A stretch of DNA of 64,000 bases from Microbulbifer sp. Q7 (GCF_001639145.1 NZ_LROY01000002.1:2483407-2547406); one strand, 5' to 3'. Positions 54,287-63,689 are shown, counted from the stretch's first letter. The notes: generated by a model not told the origin, from the letters alone. A program made the numbers and translations.

Positions 54287-54664
54287 ATGACTACATTTTC
54301 AGCCCTACTTGGAATGGCCTTTATACCAGGTTTTTTGAGCTGCATTCTTTTTGTGATTTTTGGCCAAGTGACGGCTCGAAAGTTGAGGAAAAAACCTGAA
54401 CTCAACCAACGTCTGGGCATGGAATTTATGAGCGGCTGGAACATTCTTAATATTGCACAAGCCCTTGCGACCCCCCAAAGAATCCACAAAATATTAGAAA
54501 ACAGTCCCGTATCCTTTCTCCATGCCGACTCGGATTTACTACGCAAACATACAAATCAATTCGATAAGATTCTAGCAGCACTATTTTTCTGGCCATTCAT
54601 GTTATCCGGGTTGAGTATGGCACTTCTCGTTTTGCTAAAAAGCATTGGAGTTTTTTCCGACTAG
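54287..54664 (+). CDS. Small membrane protein, candidate immunity protein
   Basis: 125 residues with an N-terminal helix ('LLGMAFIPGFLSCILFVIFG', about 7-27) and a C-terminal helix ('ILAALFFWPFMLSGLSMALLVLL', about 95-118); the middle 'GMEFMSGWNILNIAQALATP' is cytoplasmic or amphipathic. It is visibly AT-richer than the surrounding genes and starts 2 nt after the stop of the candidate toxin, so both are probably co-translated. Two-helix membrane immunity proteins are usual for pore-forming toxins. No direct family was recognised; function is inferred from context only. Confidence 0.5.
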   Translation: MTTFSALLGMAFIPGFLSCILFVIFGQVTARKLRKKPELNQRLGMEFMSGWNILNIAQALATPQRIHKILENSPVSFLHADSDLLRKHTNQFDKILAALFFWPFMLSGLSMALLVLLKSIGVFSD

Positions 54665-54704
54665 CCGAACACTATGCTTAGCACACGGGGATCAGCCTGG
54701 ACGT

Positions 54705-56099
54705 CTACGCCATGTCTAAGGCATTGAGCGCTTCGGACAGGCTCTTTACCGGAATCACTTGCATACCCTCGATATCGGCTTTCAAACGGTTCGCTGCGGG
54801 TACAATCGCTTTTCTAAAACCATGCTTGGCCGCTTCCCGCAACCGTTCCTGCCCCGAGGGTACCGGGCGGATTTCACCGGCGAGTCCCACTTCACCAAAA
54901 ATCATCAGGTCCCGATCCAGCGTGCGGTTGCGGAAGCTGGAGACTACTGCCATCAACAGGGTGAGGTCAGCGCTGGTTTCCATCACTTTCACACCGCCGA
55001 CCACGTTGATAAACACATCCTGGTCGCCAACCAGCACACCACCGTGGCGGTGCAATACGGCCAGCAGCATGTTCAAACGGTTTTGGTCCAGCCCCACCGC
55101 AACCCGGCGGGGGTTACCGAGGCTGCTGTCATCCACCAGCGCCTGCAGTTCCACCAGCAACGGACGGGTGCCCTCCCACACCGAAGTCACCACCGAGCCC
55201 GCGGCAATTTCTTCCGCCCGCTGCAGGAAAATCGCGGAGGGGTTGGAGACTTCTTTCAGCCCCTGCTCGGTCATCGCAAATACCCCGAGCTCGTTCACCG
55301 CACCGAATCGGTTTTTGTGCGCGCGCAGGGTGCGGAAGCGGGAATCGTGGCTACCCTCGAGCATGATGGAGCAGTCGATGATGTGTTCCAGCACCTTGGG
55401 CCCGGCGAGGCTGCCGTCTTTGGTGACGTGCCCGACCAGAATCAGCGCGGTGCCGGTCTGCTTGGCGAAACGGGTGAGGTAGGCGGCACTCTCGCGCACC
55501 TGCGCCACCGAGCCCGGTGCAGACTGCACTTCGGCCATGTGCATGACCTGGATGGAGTCCACCACCATCACTTTGGGTTTCACTTCACCGGCGGTAAGGC
55601 AGATCTGCTCCACATTGGTTTCCGACAGCATCTGCAGATGGTCTGCGGGCAAGCCGAGGCGCTTGGCACGCATGGCCACCTGCTGCAGGGACTCCTCACC
55701 AGTCACATAGAGCGCCGGCAGGGTCTGCGACAGATGACACAGGGTCTGCAGCAGCACCGTGGACTTGCCCGCACCGGGATGCCCGCCAATCAGCACCACC
55801 GACCCCGGCACCAGCCCGCCCCCCAGCACCCGGTCGAGCTCGCTGGCATTGGTGGGGATACGGGGCAGCTCGCTGAGATCGATTTCGGACAGCTTCTGCA
55901 CCTTGCCCTGCCCCGCGGCACCGGCGTAGCCGGCCTGGGCATCGGTAAAGTTGGCGGAACGGCTGTCTGTATGCGCCGGCCCCAGCCGCACTTCACTCAG
56001 ACTGTTCCACGCCCCACAGGCACTGCACTGGCCTGCCCATTTGCTGTAGTCGGCTCCGCATTCATTGCACACAAATGCGGTTTTGGTTTTTTTGGCCAA
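54705..56099 (-). CDS. radA: DNA repair protein RadA
   Basis: 464 residues, a normal length for RadA/Sms. The N-terminal C4 zinc finger uses Cys11, Cys14, Cys25 and Cys28. The RecA-like core has Walker A 'GGHPGAGKST', the RadA-specific 'HKNRFG' motif and a C-terminal Lon-protease-like domain ('GDQDVFINVVGGVKVMETSADL', 'GEVGLAGEIRPV'). RadA drives branch migration of recombination intermediates. The minus-strand ATG is clear. It is an ordinary single-copy housekeeping gene marking chromosomal backbone. Confidence 0.96.
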   Translation of the reverse strand: MAKKTKTAFVCNECGADYSKWAGQCSACGAWNSLSEVRLGPAHTDSRSANFTDAQAGYAGAAGQGKVQKLSEIDLSELPRIPTNASELDRVLGGGLVPGSVVLIGGHPGAGKSTVLLQTLCHLSQTLPALYVTGEESLQQVAMRAKRLGLPADHLQMLSETNVEQICLTAGEVKPKVMVVDSIQVMHMAEVQSAPGSVAQVRESAAYLTRFAKQTGTALILVGHVTKDGSLAGPKVLEHIIDCSIMLEGSHDSRFRTLRAHKNRFGAVNELGVFAMTEQGLKEVSNPSAIFLQRAEEIAAGSVVTSVWEGTRPLLVELQALVDDSSLGNPRRVAVGLDQNRLNMLLAVLHRHGGVLVGDQDVFINVVGGVKVMETSADLTLLMAVVSSFRNRTLDRDLMIFGEVGLAGEIRPVPSGQERLREAAKHGFRKAIVPAANRLKADIEGMQVIPVKSLSEALNALDMA

Positions 56100-56367
56100 A
56101 GGCTCTCCCCTTGCGGGACTCTTGAATTGAATTAGGTCTACGAGTGGCCGCAGAACGGACCGTACGCCGCCCGGCGGAAGCCGCAGAGTTTACCCTTCCC
56201 TGATGGCTAGCCCAATGCCCCTGCCTTCAAGCCGCGCTCATCTCACGCTACTTTTACCTCAAGCACCTCAAGCCAATCCCCAGCGGTGAGCTGCATAGCA
56301 CTCCCGCGGTGGCATGCCGAGTGCGCAACGATTAGCATTAATACAAAGCACACGTATTGTTGGCTCT

Positions 56368-57084
56368 ATGACACTTCCCGCAGTTTGGCTGCTACGCAGC
56401 GATGAAATAGCTCCTGACAGCCCAGAGGCTCTGGAGCTCGCCACCCTGTTATCGGCTGAAGAATACCGACGCCAGTGCAGTTACAGGCACGCGGAGGCTC
56501 GACATCAGTTTCTGTTGAGTCGTGGCATGCTGCGCAAGGTACTCGGAAAAATCAGCGGGCAGCCGCCTGCACAGCTGCAGTTCGATCGCCTGCCTAGCGG
56601 CAAGCCACTGTTAGTGGATTTTCCGGAACTGCACTTCAGCCTCAGCCACAGCGGCCAGTGGATCGCGCTGGCGGTTTCCTGCGAGGCGCCCATCGGCATT
56701 GATATCGAGCAGCCGCGCAAACCGCGGGACTTTTTGCGGATCGCCCGCCACTACTTCCACCCCCAGGAGTGCGCCTTGCTGGAATCGCCGCCGCTGGAAC
56801 TGATGCCGATGCATTTCTACCGGCTGTGGACCATGAAAGAGGCCTTTTTCAAGGCCCGCGGCACCGGCATCTCCGAGGGGCTGGGGCGGATCAACCTGGC
56901 GGGCTACCACCTGGGGGAGGGTGTCTCTTTCGACGAAACCCTGGCCGACCGGGACGCCCCCTGGCAGTTCTACTACGCCATGCACCCGCTACCGGATACC
57001 ACACAACTGCATATGGCACTGGCGGGCACCGATCCGGCGCTGGAGGAACTGCAGCAGGCCGGTATACACCGGGGTTTTGACTAA
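56368..57084 (+). CDS. 4'-phosphopantetheinyl transferase (Sfp/HetI/AcpT type)
   Basis: About 238 residues. The magnesium/CoA-binding motif 'GIDIEQPRKPRD' and the second motif 'RLWTMKEAFFKARGTGISEG' are the two signatures of Sfp-type transferases, which load the phosphopantetheine arm onto carrier proteins of fatty-acid, polyketide or peptide synthesis. 'FSLSHSGQWIALAVS' is the usual CoA-contact strand. The start is taken at ATG 56368, where similarity begins; an ATG at 56314 would add 18 unconserved residues. No NRPS/PKS cluster is visible in the window. Confidence 0.87.
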   Translation: MTLPAVWLLRSDEIAPDSPEALELATLLSAEEYRRQCSYRHAEARHQFLLSRGMLRKVLGKISGQPPAQLQFDRLPSGKPLLVDFPELHFSLSHSGQWIALAVSCEAPIGIDIEQPRKPRDFLRIARHYFHPQECALLESPPLELMPMHFYRLWTMKEAFFKARGTGISEGLGRINLAGYHLGEGVSFDETLADRDAPWQFYYAMHPLPDTTQLHMALAGTDPALEELQQAGIHRGFD

Positions 57085-57153
57085 CCCCCCAAATAGCCCC
57101 AAGACTATTTCCAGGAAGAGCCCCGCAAGACTTTTCCCAACGCACCGATAGAA

Positions 57154-57405
57154 TTGCAATCTTGCCACACCAGTGTGTCAGCGGACGGTTATGTATTCGA
57201 AGGGCATATTCCGGCAAAGCTGATTCGTCAGTTCCTGCGGAATCCGCCGGCCGGTGCACGCGGCCTGGCGGTGCCGGCCATGCCTCTGGGCAGCCCCGGC
57301 ATGGAAGTGGGTGACCGTTTTACGCCATACAAGGTACTGCAGCTCAACCGGGACGGCAGCACCTCTGTGTACGCGAATATCGATCACTTTGAGCAACAAC
57401 ACTGA
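57154..57405 (+). pseudogene. DUF411 remnant lacking the N-terminal CxxC region
   Basis: 83 residues from a TTG. The segment 'LQSCHTSVSADGYVFEGHIP' with 'GLAVPAMPLGSPGMEVGD' is the C-terminal half of DUF411 metal-binding proteins, usually near copper resistance genes. The N-terminal half with its 'CGCC'-type motif is absent: the frame is open upstream only to a TAG at 57094, and that stretch is not DUF411-like. The gene therefore looks 5'-truncated, though the fragment could still be translated. It faces the copper ATPase/cupredoxin pair, which supports an original copper role. Confidence 0.7.
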
Positions 57406-57487
57406 AGTATTCGTGAATCCGAGAAGCCCGGATGACTCGCCGGCCCGGTCATCTGGCCCAGTCATGCCAACTCCTCGGCACAGGCTT

Positions 57488-57859
57488 TTACTCAACGATC
57501 AGGGTGCCGCGATACATCTGCATCTGACAGTGAAACGGATACTCGCCGACATCCGCTGCGGGAAGTTGCACCTCGGTCACCTGATCGACCGCCAGCTGTG
57601 CACTGATTTCCAGGTCGGGAAACAATACCCACTCCGCACAGGGTGATGCGTCTTCCCGCCGGAATTTCAGCACCGTTGCTTTTCCGGCAGCAATGCGAAT
57701 CCGGTCGGGCTCGTATACGCCATCCTTGACCAGTATTTGTAACGCCTCGTCGACACCCGCCGCAGGCTGCCTGCTGCCCTTGGACGCAAGCCAAAACCAC
57801 CATACCGTCAGTACAATTGCGGCAAGACCAAGCACGTTAATCACTACGGACTCCATCAT
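57488..57859 (-). CDS. Membrane-anchored cupredoxin-domain protein
   Basis: 123 residues: one N-terminal helix ('[21 protein letters not shown]', about 5-25), then a plastocyanin/azurin-like cupredoxin domain. Copper ligands are plausible in '[11 protein letters not shown]' and the C-terminal '[19 protein letters not shown]' (Cys, Met). The ATG overlaps the TGA of the copper ATPase gene (ATGA), with GGAGG 6 nt upstream, so it is translationally coupled to it. It probably binds copper in the periplasm for hand-over to or from the pump. Confidence 0.8.
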   Translation of the reverse strand: MMESVVINVLGLAAIVLTVWWFWLASKGSRQPAAGVDEALQILVKDGVYEPDRIRIAAGKATVLKFRREDASPCAEWVLFPDLEISAQLAVDQVTEVQLPAADVGEYPFHCQMQMYRGTLIVE

Positions 57860-60108
57860 GCGGTACCTCCGTTCTGTGACGGTTTGAAAAACCGCAACCG
57901 GTTGGCGTTACTCACCACGGTAACCGAAGAAAACGCCATCGCCGCACCGGCGATGACCGGGCTCAACAGCATGCCAGTGATGGGGTAAAGCACCCCGGCG
58001 GCAATGGGAATGCCCAGGGTGTTGTAAATAAACGCACCAAACAGATTCTGCTTGATATTGCGCAGGGTCGCGCGGGAAAGCTCCACAGCATCCGCAACGC
58101 CGTGCAGTGACGAGCGCATCAGGGTCACATCCGCAGACTCGATGGCAACATCGGTGCCCGCACCTATGGCAAATCCCACATCTGCCCGCGCCAATGCCGG
58201 GGCGTCGTTGATACCATCGCCCGCCATCCCGACCTTGGCATGGTTTTTCTGCAGGTCCGCGACAATTTTTTCCTTGTCCTCCGGCAGCAGATCCGCGTGA
58301 ACGTGATCGATGCCCAGCTGCCTGGCCACGGCCTCTGCCGTCGCCCGGTTGTCCCCGGTCAGCATTTCGATACGCAGCCCGAGCTTTTTCAGGCGTGCAA
58401 CTGCAGCGTGTGCATCCTCGCGAATGGGGTCTGCCACCGCAATGATGCCGGCCATGGCACCATCCACTGCCGCATACATGGCGGTACGCCCCTGCTCCGC
58501 CAGTGCTTCGGCCTTTTCTGTCCACTTGCCGGGGTCGATGCCTTCGCGCTGCATCAATTTACGGTTGCCGAGCAGCACGGTTTTCCCGTCGACCTCAGCA
58601 CGGACACCGTGCGCGGTAATGGCTTCGAAACCCTGCACATCCGAGAGCGACAGCTGTTTTTCCCGGGCGGCACTGACAACCGCCTCTGCCAGAGGGTGTT
58701 CGGAGCGACTTTCCAGGCTCGCGAGCTGTTGCAACAGCGCATCGGCATCGCCGTCGCACTCGATATCGGTCAGTTTCGGCGCGCCCTCGGTCAGCGTGCC
58801 CGTTTTATCCACCACCAGGGTGTCGAGATCCGTAGCCTGCTGCAGGGCCTTGCCGTTGCGCACCAGCACCCCATTTTCTGCCCCTTTGCCGACGCCCACC
58901 ATCACCGACATGGGTGTGGCCAGCCCAAGCGCACAGGGGCAGGCAATAATCAGTACCGAGGTCAGCACCACCAGCATATGCGCGATTTTCGGGTCGGGAC
59001 CCCAGTTGTACCAGACCAGTGCAGCGACCACCGCGATGATCATGACACTCGGCACAAAAATCGATGAGATGGTATCTGCGAGGCGCGCGATGGGCACCCG
59101 CGAGCTCTGGGCGTTTTTTACCATCTGGATAATCTGCGCCAGGCGGGTATCCGCCCCCACTTTTTCCGCCGCAAATACCAGGCTGCCATTTTTATTCAGG
59201 GTGCCGGCGGTGAGCGCATCACCTCCCGTTTTTTTTACTGGTAGCGGCTCGCCGGTAAGCATGGATTCATCCACCAGGCTCTCGCCCTCAACAACGCGGC
59301 CATCTACCGGAATCTTTTCTCCGGGCCGCACGCGCAGCTTGTCGCCGACGATCACCTGGTCAAAGGGAATATCCATTTCTTCGCCGTCGCGGATGACCCG
59401 GGCATTGGGGTCCTGCAATTGCAGCAACTTTTCTACCGCGGCACTGGTGCGACCGCGGGCACGCACTTCCAACGCCTGCCCCAGGTTGATCAGGCCGATA
59501 ATCATCGCACTGGCTTCAAAGTACACGTGACGTGCAGACTCCGGCAGTACATGCGGGAGCAATACCACTAGCATGGAAAACAGCCACGCGGTGCCAGTAC
59601 CCAGCGCTACCAGGGTGTCCATGGTGGCACTGTGGTGACGGAAGGCTCGCCAGGCACCGGTAAAAAAGTGCCCGCCACAGAAAACCAGCACCGCCAAAGT
59701 CAATAGGCCGACACTGCCCCAGGCGACTTGCTGAGCGATGTTGTGCACGCCCATCTCGCCGGTCACCAGTCCCCAGATCATCAGGGGAACCCCGAGCCCC
59801 AGCGCTATACCCGAGCGCCACAACAGTTGCCGGTAGTGCGCCTGCTCCTCCTCCCGCTGCTGCGCGCGCAACACCCGGGCATTCACCTGCACCGCCTCCG
59901 CGCCGTAACCGGCGGACGCCACCGCGGCGATACAGGCCTGCGTAGTCGCGCTGCCCTCGACCACCAGGGTTTTGTCGCCCAGATTTACGCGGGCATCGTC
60001 AACCCCCGGCACCTCGCCCAGCGCAGACTCGATTTTTCTCACGCAGCCGGCACAACTCACCCCCTGCAGGCGGAAGGTTTGTGGGGATATCGATGATTTC
60101 TCAGTCAT
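57856..60108 (-). CDS. copA: Copper-translocating P1B-type ATPase
   Basis: A 750-residue inner-membrane pump. There is a single N-terminal heavy-metal-associated domain with 'GVSCAGC' (Cys19, Cys22). The membrane CPC motif is in '[13 protein letters not shown]', the phosphorylation site is 'DKTGTLTEG', the HP motif is 'SEHPLAEA' and the hinge is '[13 protein letters not shown]'. These define Cu(I)-ATPases that export copper from the cytoplasm. ATG 60108 has GGAGAG 5-6 nt upstream; the frame from 60123 adds only 5 residues. It forms an operon with the coupled cupredoxin gene downstream. Confidence 0.93.
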   Translation of the reverse strand: MTEKSSISPQTFRLQGVSCAGCVRKIESALGEVPGVDDARVNLGDKTLVVEGSATTQACIAAVASAGYGAEAVQVNARVLRAQQREEEQAHYRQLLWRSGIALGLGVPLMIWGLVTGEMGVHNIAQQVAWGSVGLLTLAVLVFCGGHFFTGAWRAFRHHSATMDTLVALGTGTAWLFSMLVVLLPHVLPESARHVYFEASAMIIGLINLGQALEVRARGRTSAAVEKLLQLQDPNARVIRDGEEMDIPFDQVIVGDKLRVRPGEKIPVDGRVVEGESLVDESMLTGEPLPVKKTGGDALTAGTLNKNGSLVFAAEKVGADTRLAQIIQMVKNAQSSRVPIARLADTISSIFVPSVMIIAVVAALVWYNWGPDPKIAHMLVVLTSVLIIACPCALGLATPMSVMVGVGKGAENGVLVRNGKALQQATDLDTLVVDKTGTLTEGAPKLTDIECDGDADALLQQLASLESRSEHPLAEAVVSAAREKQLSLSDVQGFEAITAHGVRAEVDGKTVLLGNRKLMQREGIDPGKWTEKAEALAEQGRTAMYAAVDGAMAGIIAVADPIREDAHAAVARLKKLGLRIEMLTGDNRATAEAVARQLGIDHVHADLLPEDKEKIVADLQKNHAKVGMAGDGINDAPALARADVGFAIGAGTDVAIESADVTLMRSSLHGVADAVELSRATLRNIKQNLFGAFIYNTLGIPIAAGVLYPITGMLLSPVIAGAAMAFSSVTVVSNANRLRFFKPSQNGGTA

Positions 60109-60319
60109 ATTGCTCTCCACCAAGGGTTAGGCACCGACATTTTAAAGGGTTCCAGGGGCGGCAGGGTAAACCAGGCCGGAGACAACCTACCCACAGCCTA
60201 GCGGGTGCGGCCCATTGCCTGCCGGCAAATGCGAATCGACCACAAAGTCAGCCGCTGGCCGGCCCACGCAGGCTCAAATCCACTCCCGGTAGCCTCACCC
60301 CGGGTGGTATCATCGCGCC

Positions 60320-61645
60320 ATGAAACACCCCCTGCTCCCGGAACGCCCCCTCGTCATCTCACCCACTCTGGCCGCCACCCTCGGCCTGGAGGAGGCGGTA
60401 TTGCTGGCGGCGCTGGGTGACCTGATACCCTTTTTGGCGGTAGATTCACATCCCGGCCGGGACTGGTACACCGCAGAGGGGGAGCAACTGCAACGGCTGT
60501 TGCCATTCTGGGAGCCGGCAGACATCCAGCGGGTTTCCACCAGCCTGCGCAATCAAGGAGCCCTGTTGCTCGGCGCAGCGCCCTACGGCAGCAGTGCGAT
60601 GCTCAAATTTGCACTGACTGGTACCTCAGGGCAGCAGACTGCCGCGGAATCAACCACCTCGGCATCACAGGCCCCGGCACCGCGGGCGGCCAACACTATT
60701 TCGCCGAGCTGGCAGCCGGATTCCGAGACCATGGCGCGTATCGCGCAGCTGGGTGTGCCGGAACATTTCGTGCGTGAGCAGCTGCCCGAGTTCGTCACTT
60801 ACTGGCGTGACCGCGGCGAAAGCCGGCACTCCTTTGGCTCCCTGTTCCTGAAGCAGGTAAAGACCAAGTGGGAGTCTTTTCGTGCGACTCAAGGGCGCAA
60901 GCAACCCATTCCCGAACAGTGGCACCCGGGAGAGGAGACCCTGCGCAAGCTCTCCGATGAGGGGGTGCCGAGCACGTTTGTGCGGCGCTGCCTGCAGCGG
61001 TTTGTCGAGTACCATCGTAACAGCGGCAAGCAATCCGTTTCCTGGGACCTGGAATTCAATGACTGGGTAACGGAAGACTGGGAAAAGCAGGACACCCCAT
61101 TTATTGAAAAGCGCAAGCCGGAACCGATGACGCGCGACTGGCAACCCAGTGAAAACACCTGGGAGCAATTGCGCCGACTGGCCATTAACCCCAGTTTTGC
61201 CGCAGAATTACTGCCGGAATTTATTTATAAATGGCTGGAGCGTGGCGGCCACAGTGCACGCTGGGGCGAGCAGTTTATCGATTACGCGCGTACCGAGTGG
61301 GCTTACTACTGCCAGGGTATCGAGAAAAACCCGGTGGCCAAGCCCATCTCGCGCAATTGGCAGCCGTCCACCGACTGCCTCGGCCACCTGTTGAATCAAT
61401 GTGAAATCGACCGCGAATTTGTTCTCGGCCTGGTACCGGAGTTTCGACTTTACTGGCGCGAACAGGGTGCTGCCCGCAAGAGCTGGGATTCGGTATTCGT
61501 ACGGCACGCCCGTTACCAGTGGGCTGAGCGCAACAAATTCGCGATAGGACAGAATCATGGCAAGCCAAAAGAATCCGGGCACTCAGGTAACCAACGCACC
61601 AGGGACACACCGGTCTGGGACATCGTCACAGACACAAACTGGTAG
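60320..61645 (+). CDS. Primosome-type protein with four DnaT-like ssDNA-binding repeats
   Basis: 441 residues. About 1-100 resembles a winged-helix N-terminal part of replication proteins. Four DnaT C-terminal-domain-like repeats then follow, beginning at Trp131, Trp201, Trp274 and Trp347 (spacing 70, 73, 73). Each reads W-x-P-x(4)-...-F-V-x(4)-L-x-E-F-x-x-Y/K-W-R-x-R-G and ends in a K/R-x-x-W. DnaT normally carries one such domain and helps load DnaB at stalled forks; four in a row is unusual. It overlaps the lambda-P-like gene by 89 nt. The start ATG is the first of the frame, with a weak upstream signal. Confidence 0.78.
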   Translation: MKHPLLPERPLVISPTLAATLGLEEAVLLAALGDLIPFLAVDSHPGRDWYTAEGEQLQRLLPFWEPADIQRVSTSLRNQGALLLGAAPYGSSAMLKFALTGTSGQQTAAESTTSASQAPAPRAANTISPSWQPDSETMARIAQLGVPEHFVREQLPEFVTYWRDRGESRHSFGSLFLKQVKTKWESFRATQGRKQPIPEQWHPGEETLRKLSDEGVPSTFVRRCLQRFVEYHRNSGKQSVSWDLEFNDWVTEDWEKQDTPFIEKRKPEPMTRDWQPSENTWEQLRRLAINPSFAAELLPEFIYKWLERGGHSARWGEQFIDYARTEWAYYCQGIEKNPVAKPISRNWQPSTDCLGHLLNQCEIDREFVLGLVPEFRLYWREQGAARKSWDSVFVRHARYQWAERNKFAIGQNHGKPKESGHSGNQRTRDTPVWDIVTDTNW

Positions 61646-62210
61646 CCCGGAGCTTGAGGCGCGCAAACGCGCACTCAATGAGGTGTTCGGCCTCCTCAAG
61701 CTGAGTTATCACAACCAGTTCAACTCGGCCTTCCAGGATGTTCAGACACTGAACCACGCCAAGCGCTTGTGGCTGGAATCCTTGGCGGGCTTCTCGCCCG
61801 AGCAAATGGTTGCTGGCGCCAAGCGCGCCATCAAACAGTCCGAGTATCTGCCCACCATCCACAAGATGCTGCAATTCTGCGCCGAGGGAGAGCACGGCTT
61901 GCCCGACCCGCGCGCAGCCTATCGCGAAGCCTGTAACGCACCCAGCCCCAAAGCAAATCACAAGTGGAGCCACCCAGCGGTCTACCACGCAGGGCGTGCG
62001 GCGGACTGGTTTTTCCTCGCCAACAACCCAGAGTCTTCGGCCTACCCCGTGTTCGCCAGTCATTACAAGAAAATCTGTGAGCGACTGATGGCCGGTGAGA
62101 GCCTGCCCGCGCCGCAGCAAGTCCAACTAGAGCATCAGCCAGCAAAACCGCTATCGAAAGCCGAAAATGCCAAGAAGTTGGCGGAATTGCGTGCGCAACT
62201 CAAAATATGA
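61557..62210 (+). CDS. Replication protein P-like (helicase-loader type) protein
   Basis: 217 residues. The core at about 35-150 ('LNEVFGLLKLSYHNQFNSAF', 'AKRLWLESLAGFSPEQMVAGAKRAI', 'YLPTIHKMLQFC') matches lambda replication protein P-like sequences, which recruit DnaB helicase to initiation complexes. The C terminus is Lys/Glu-rich. The ATG lies 89 nt inside the 3' end of the DnaT-repeat gene, with AGGA 7 nt upstream, so the two are coupled in different frames. Together they look like a chromosomal DnaT/DnaC-type loading pair; no phage genes are nearby. Confidence 0.72.
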   Translation: MASQKNPGTQVTNAPGTHRSGTSSQTQTGSPELEARKRALNEVFGLLKLSYHNQFNSAFQDVQTLNHAKRLWLESLAGFSPEQMVAGAKRAIKQSEYLPTIHKMLQFCAEGEHGLPDPRAAYREACNAPSPKANHKWSHPAVYHAGRAADWFFLANNPESSAYPVFASHYKKICERLMAGESLPAPQQVQLEHQPAKPLSKAENAKKLAELRAQLKI

Positions 62211-62314
62211 TGTGATGGGTGGGCGGTGTACCAGCCCACAGGTCGTTTCCCAGGGAGCTTTCGGGACAGGGCGGCCGGTCTAAACCTTTCTTTGACTCCA
62301 GAGCAGGTATCGCC

Positions 62315-63031
62315 ATGGTCAGGCTTCCCTTTCTGCTTGTGGTACCCCTTTCACTGCTGGGCAGCAGCCTTGCCAGTGCCGATTTCTATTCTCATCGATA
62401 CGGTGGCATCAGCCTGCAACACACGGCCCAGGATCCGCTGTGCCGCAATGCACGAAGTTTTGTTGACGGCCTGAATGCCGAGCAACAAACGGCGGAGCTG
62501 GCGGACTGTGCCGACAGTGGGCCTAGCGTAAAACTCTATGCCGGCTGGCGCTGGAGCCCGAATCTGGCCGTGGAGGCAGACTTGCGGCAGAGCGCCACGA
62601 TGACAAGCCAGTTCTCCGTCCGCAACCCCCAGCTACCGTACCTCGGTGTGAAAGAGAAGCTGACCACCCGTATGGGCAATGCCTTCGTTGTCGGACACCT
62701 CCCTATCGGACGGTCGGGATTCACGGTGTTTGGCAAGCTTGGAGGCGGCTTCTGGCTCAGCCAGCTGCGTGCCAGACAGCGGGGTGATGCGATCGCCGTA
62801 TTTGAACTGGGAGACGGCTCGTTGCAACCTGTAAGCTTCCCGGTTGATGGGGCCTATTCCGAGAATAGTAGCGGCTTCCACTGGGGTTACGGCGCGGGCG
62901 TCAGTTACCGCCTCGAGGATCGCTGGACGTTACGCGCGGAATGGGAGCTGTTTCCGGAAATTGGCAGTCGTGAACTGCTCAGCCAGTACGATGTTGAATC
63001 GGCATCACTGGGGTGGAGTTTCCATTTCTAG
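62315..63031 (+). CDS. OmpA-like outer-membrane beta-barrel protein
   Basis: 238 residues with a signal peptide ('FLLVVPLSLLGSSLASA'). It has alternating beta strands ('VKLYAGWRWSPNLAVEADLRQS', 'GFTVFGKLGGGFWLSQLRARQ') and the C-terminal 'SLGWSFHF' ending in Phe, as in eight-stranded OmpA/porin-family barrels. A Cys pair at about residues 46 and 68 may form a disulfide in an external loop. There is no peptidoglycan-binding domain. ATG 62315 gives a proper signal peptide; the upstream frame from 62219 does not. Function is unknown. Confidence 0.75.
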   Translation: MVRLPFLLVVPLSLLGSSLASADFYSHRYGGISLQHTAQDPLCRNARSFVDGLNAEQQTAELADCADSGPSVKLYAGWRWSPNLAVEADLRQSATMTSQFSVRNPQLPYLGVKEKLTTRMGNAFVVGHLPIGRSGFTVFGKLGGGFWLSQLRARQRGDAIAVFELGDGSLQPVSFPVDGAYSENSSGFHWGYGAGVSYRLEDRWTLRAEWELFPEIGSRELLSQYDVESASLGWSFHF

Positions 63032-63082
63032 TTGCCTGCGCAGAGCATAAAAAGATACGGGCAGTGATGTTCACAATCTGGG

Positions 63083-63397
63083 TTGTGCACAGAAATACTG
63101 GATAGGGCTGGGGATAACTCGTGAATATGACGGCTACCCCCCGCCACTGTTAGCCCGTGGGAAACGACTACTTTTTCGGCGCTTATTCCTCACTAAGAAT
63201 CCGCCAACCCTTGTGAATCTCAACAGAAAAATACCGGGCGCGCAGCGTAAATTAACCTTGCTTTTTGCGATCACTTCCCAGCGCTCTTCTACCAACAGCC
63301 GACACCGTGCAGCTTGGTTAACTACTGATTTCCTGAGGGATTTCAGAGTTATGCACAACCACTTACACACAGAAACCTTGGACAGAGCTGTGGGTAA
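63083..63397. promoter_or_regulatory. Cluster of DnaA-box-like sites
   Basis: One exact TTATNCACA (TTATGCACA, 63349-63357) and four single-mismatch relatives: TTGTGCACA (63083-63091), TGGGGATAA (63109-63117, reverse strand), TTACACACA (63363-63371) and TGTGGGTAA (63389-63397, reverse strand). They lie downstream of the primosome-type gene pair. Binding is not proven; three of the five fall within 50 bp. Confidence 0.4.
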
Positions 63398-63566
63398 GTC
63401 TGGGATATTAGGTGTGAGCGGCGTGGTTGCTGGGTTTGGGAAAGCGTCTAAAAAAACGTCATATGGGTTGGATGGATTTTGAAGAAAGAAAGGCTGGGTT
63501 TTCGGGTGAAGGGAGGAGTTAGGAAGGCTTGTGCCTGCTGGTGGGGCGATGACCTACACTGGGTGT

Positions 63567-63660
63567 CGAGCTGCGCTCGCCATCGCAGTGCGACGCCTTC
63601 GGCGCCCTAGCCTCTGCTCCTTCGGAGCATGGGCTTTCACATGGCAGCGCTTTGCGCTGC
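63567..63660. repeat. Array of four short-loop hairpins
   Basis: Four consecutive hairpins with 3-nt loops: CGAGC-TGC-GCTCG (63567-63579), CGCC-TTC-GGCG (63594-63604), TGCTCC-TTC-GGAGCA (63615-63629) and GCAGCGC-TTT-GCGCTGC (63644-63660). They lie 30 bp beyond the rRNA terminator. The pattern resembles REP/BIME-like extragenic elements. Confidence 0.5.
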
Positions 63661-63689
63661 ATGGTAGTAAGAGAAGTTCATCGTATCCT

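Noticed and set aside
53313..54664. Part of a type VI secretion cluster
   Set aside because: No VgrG, Hcp, PAAR, TssB/C or other T6SS component is encoded in the window.
63083..63397. Chromosomal origin (oriC)
   Set aside because: No dnaA, gidA or other origin-linked genes are visible, and only one box is an exact match.
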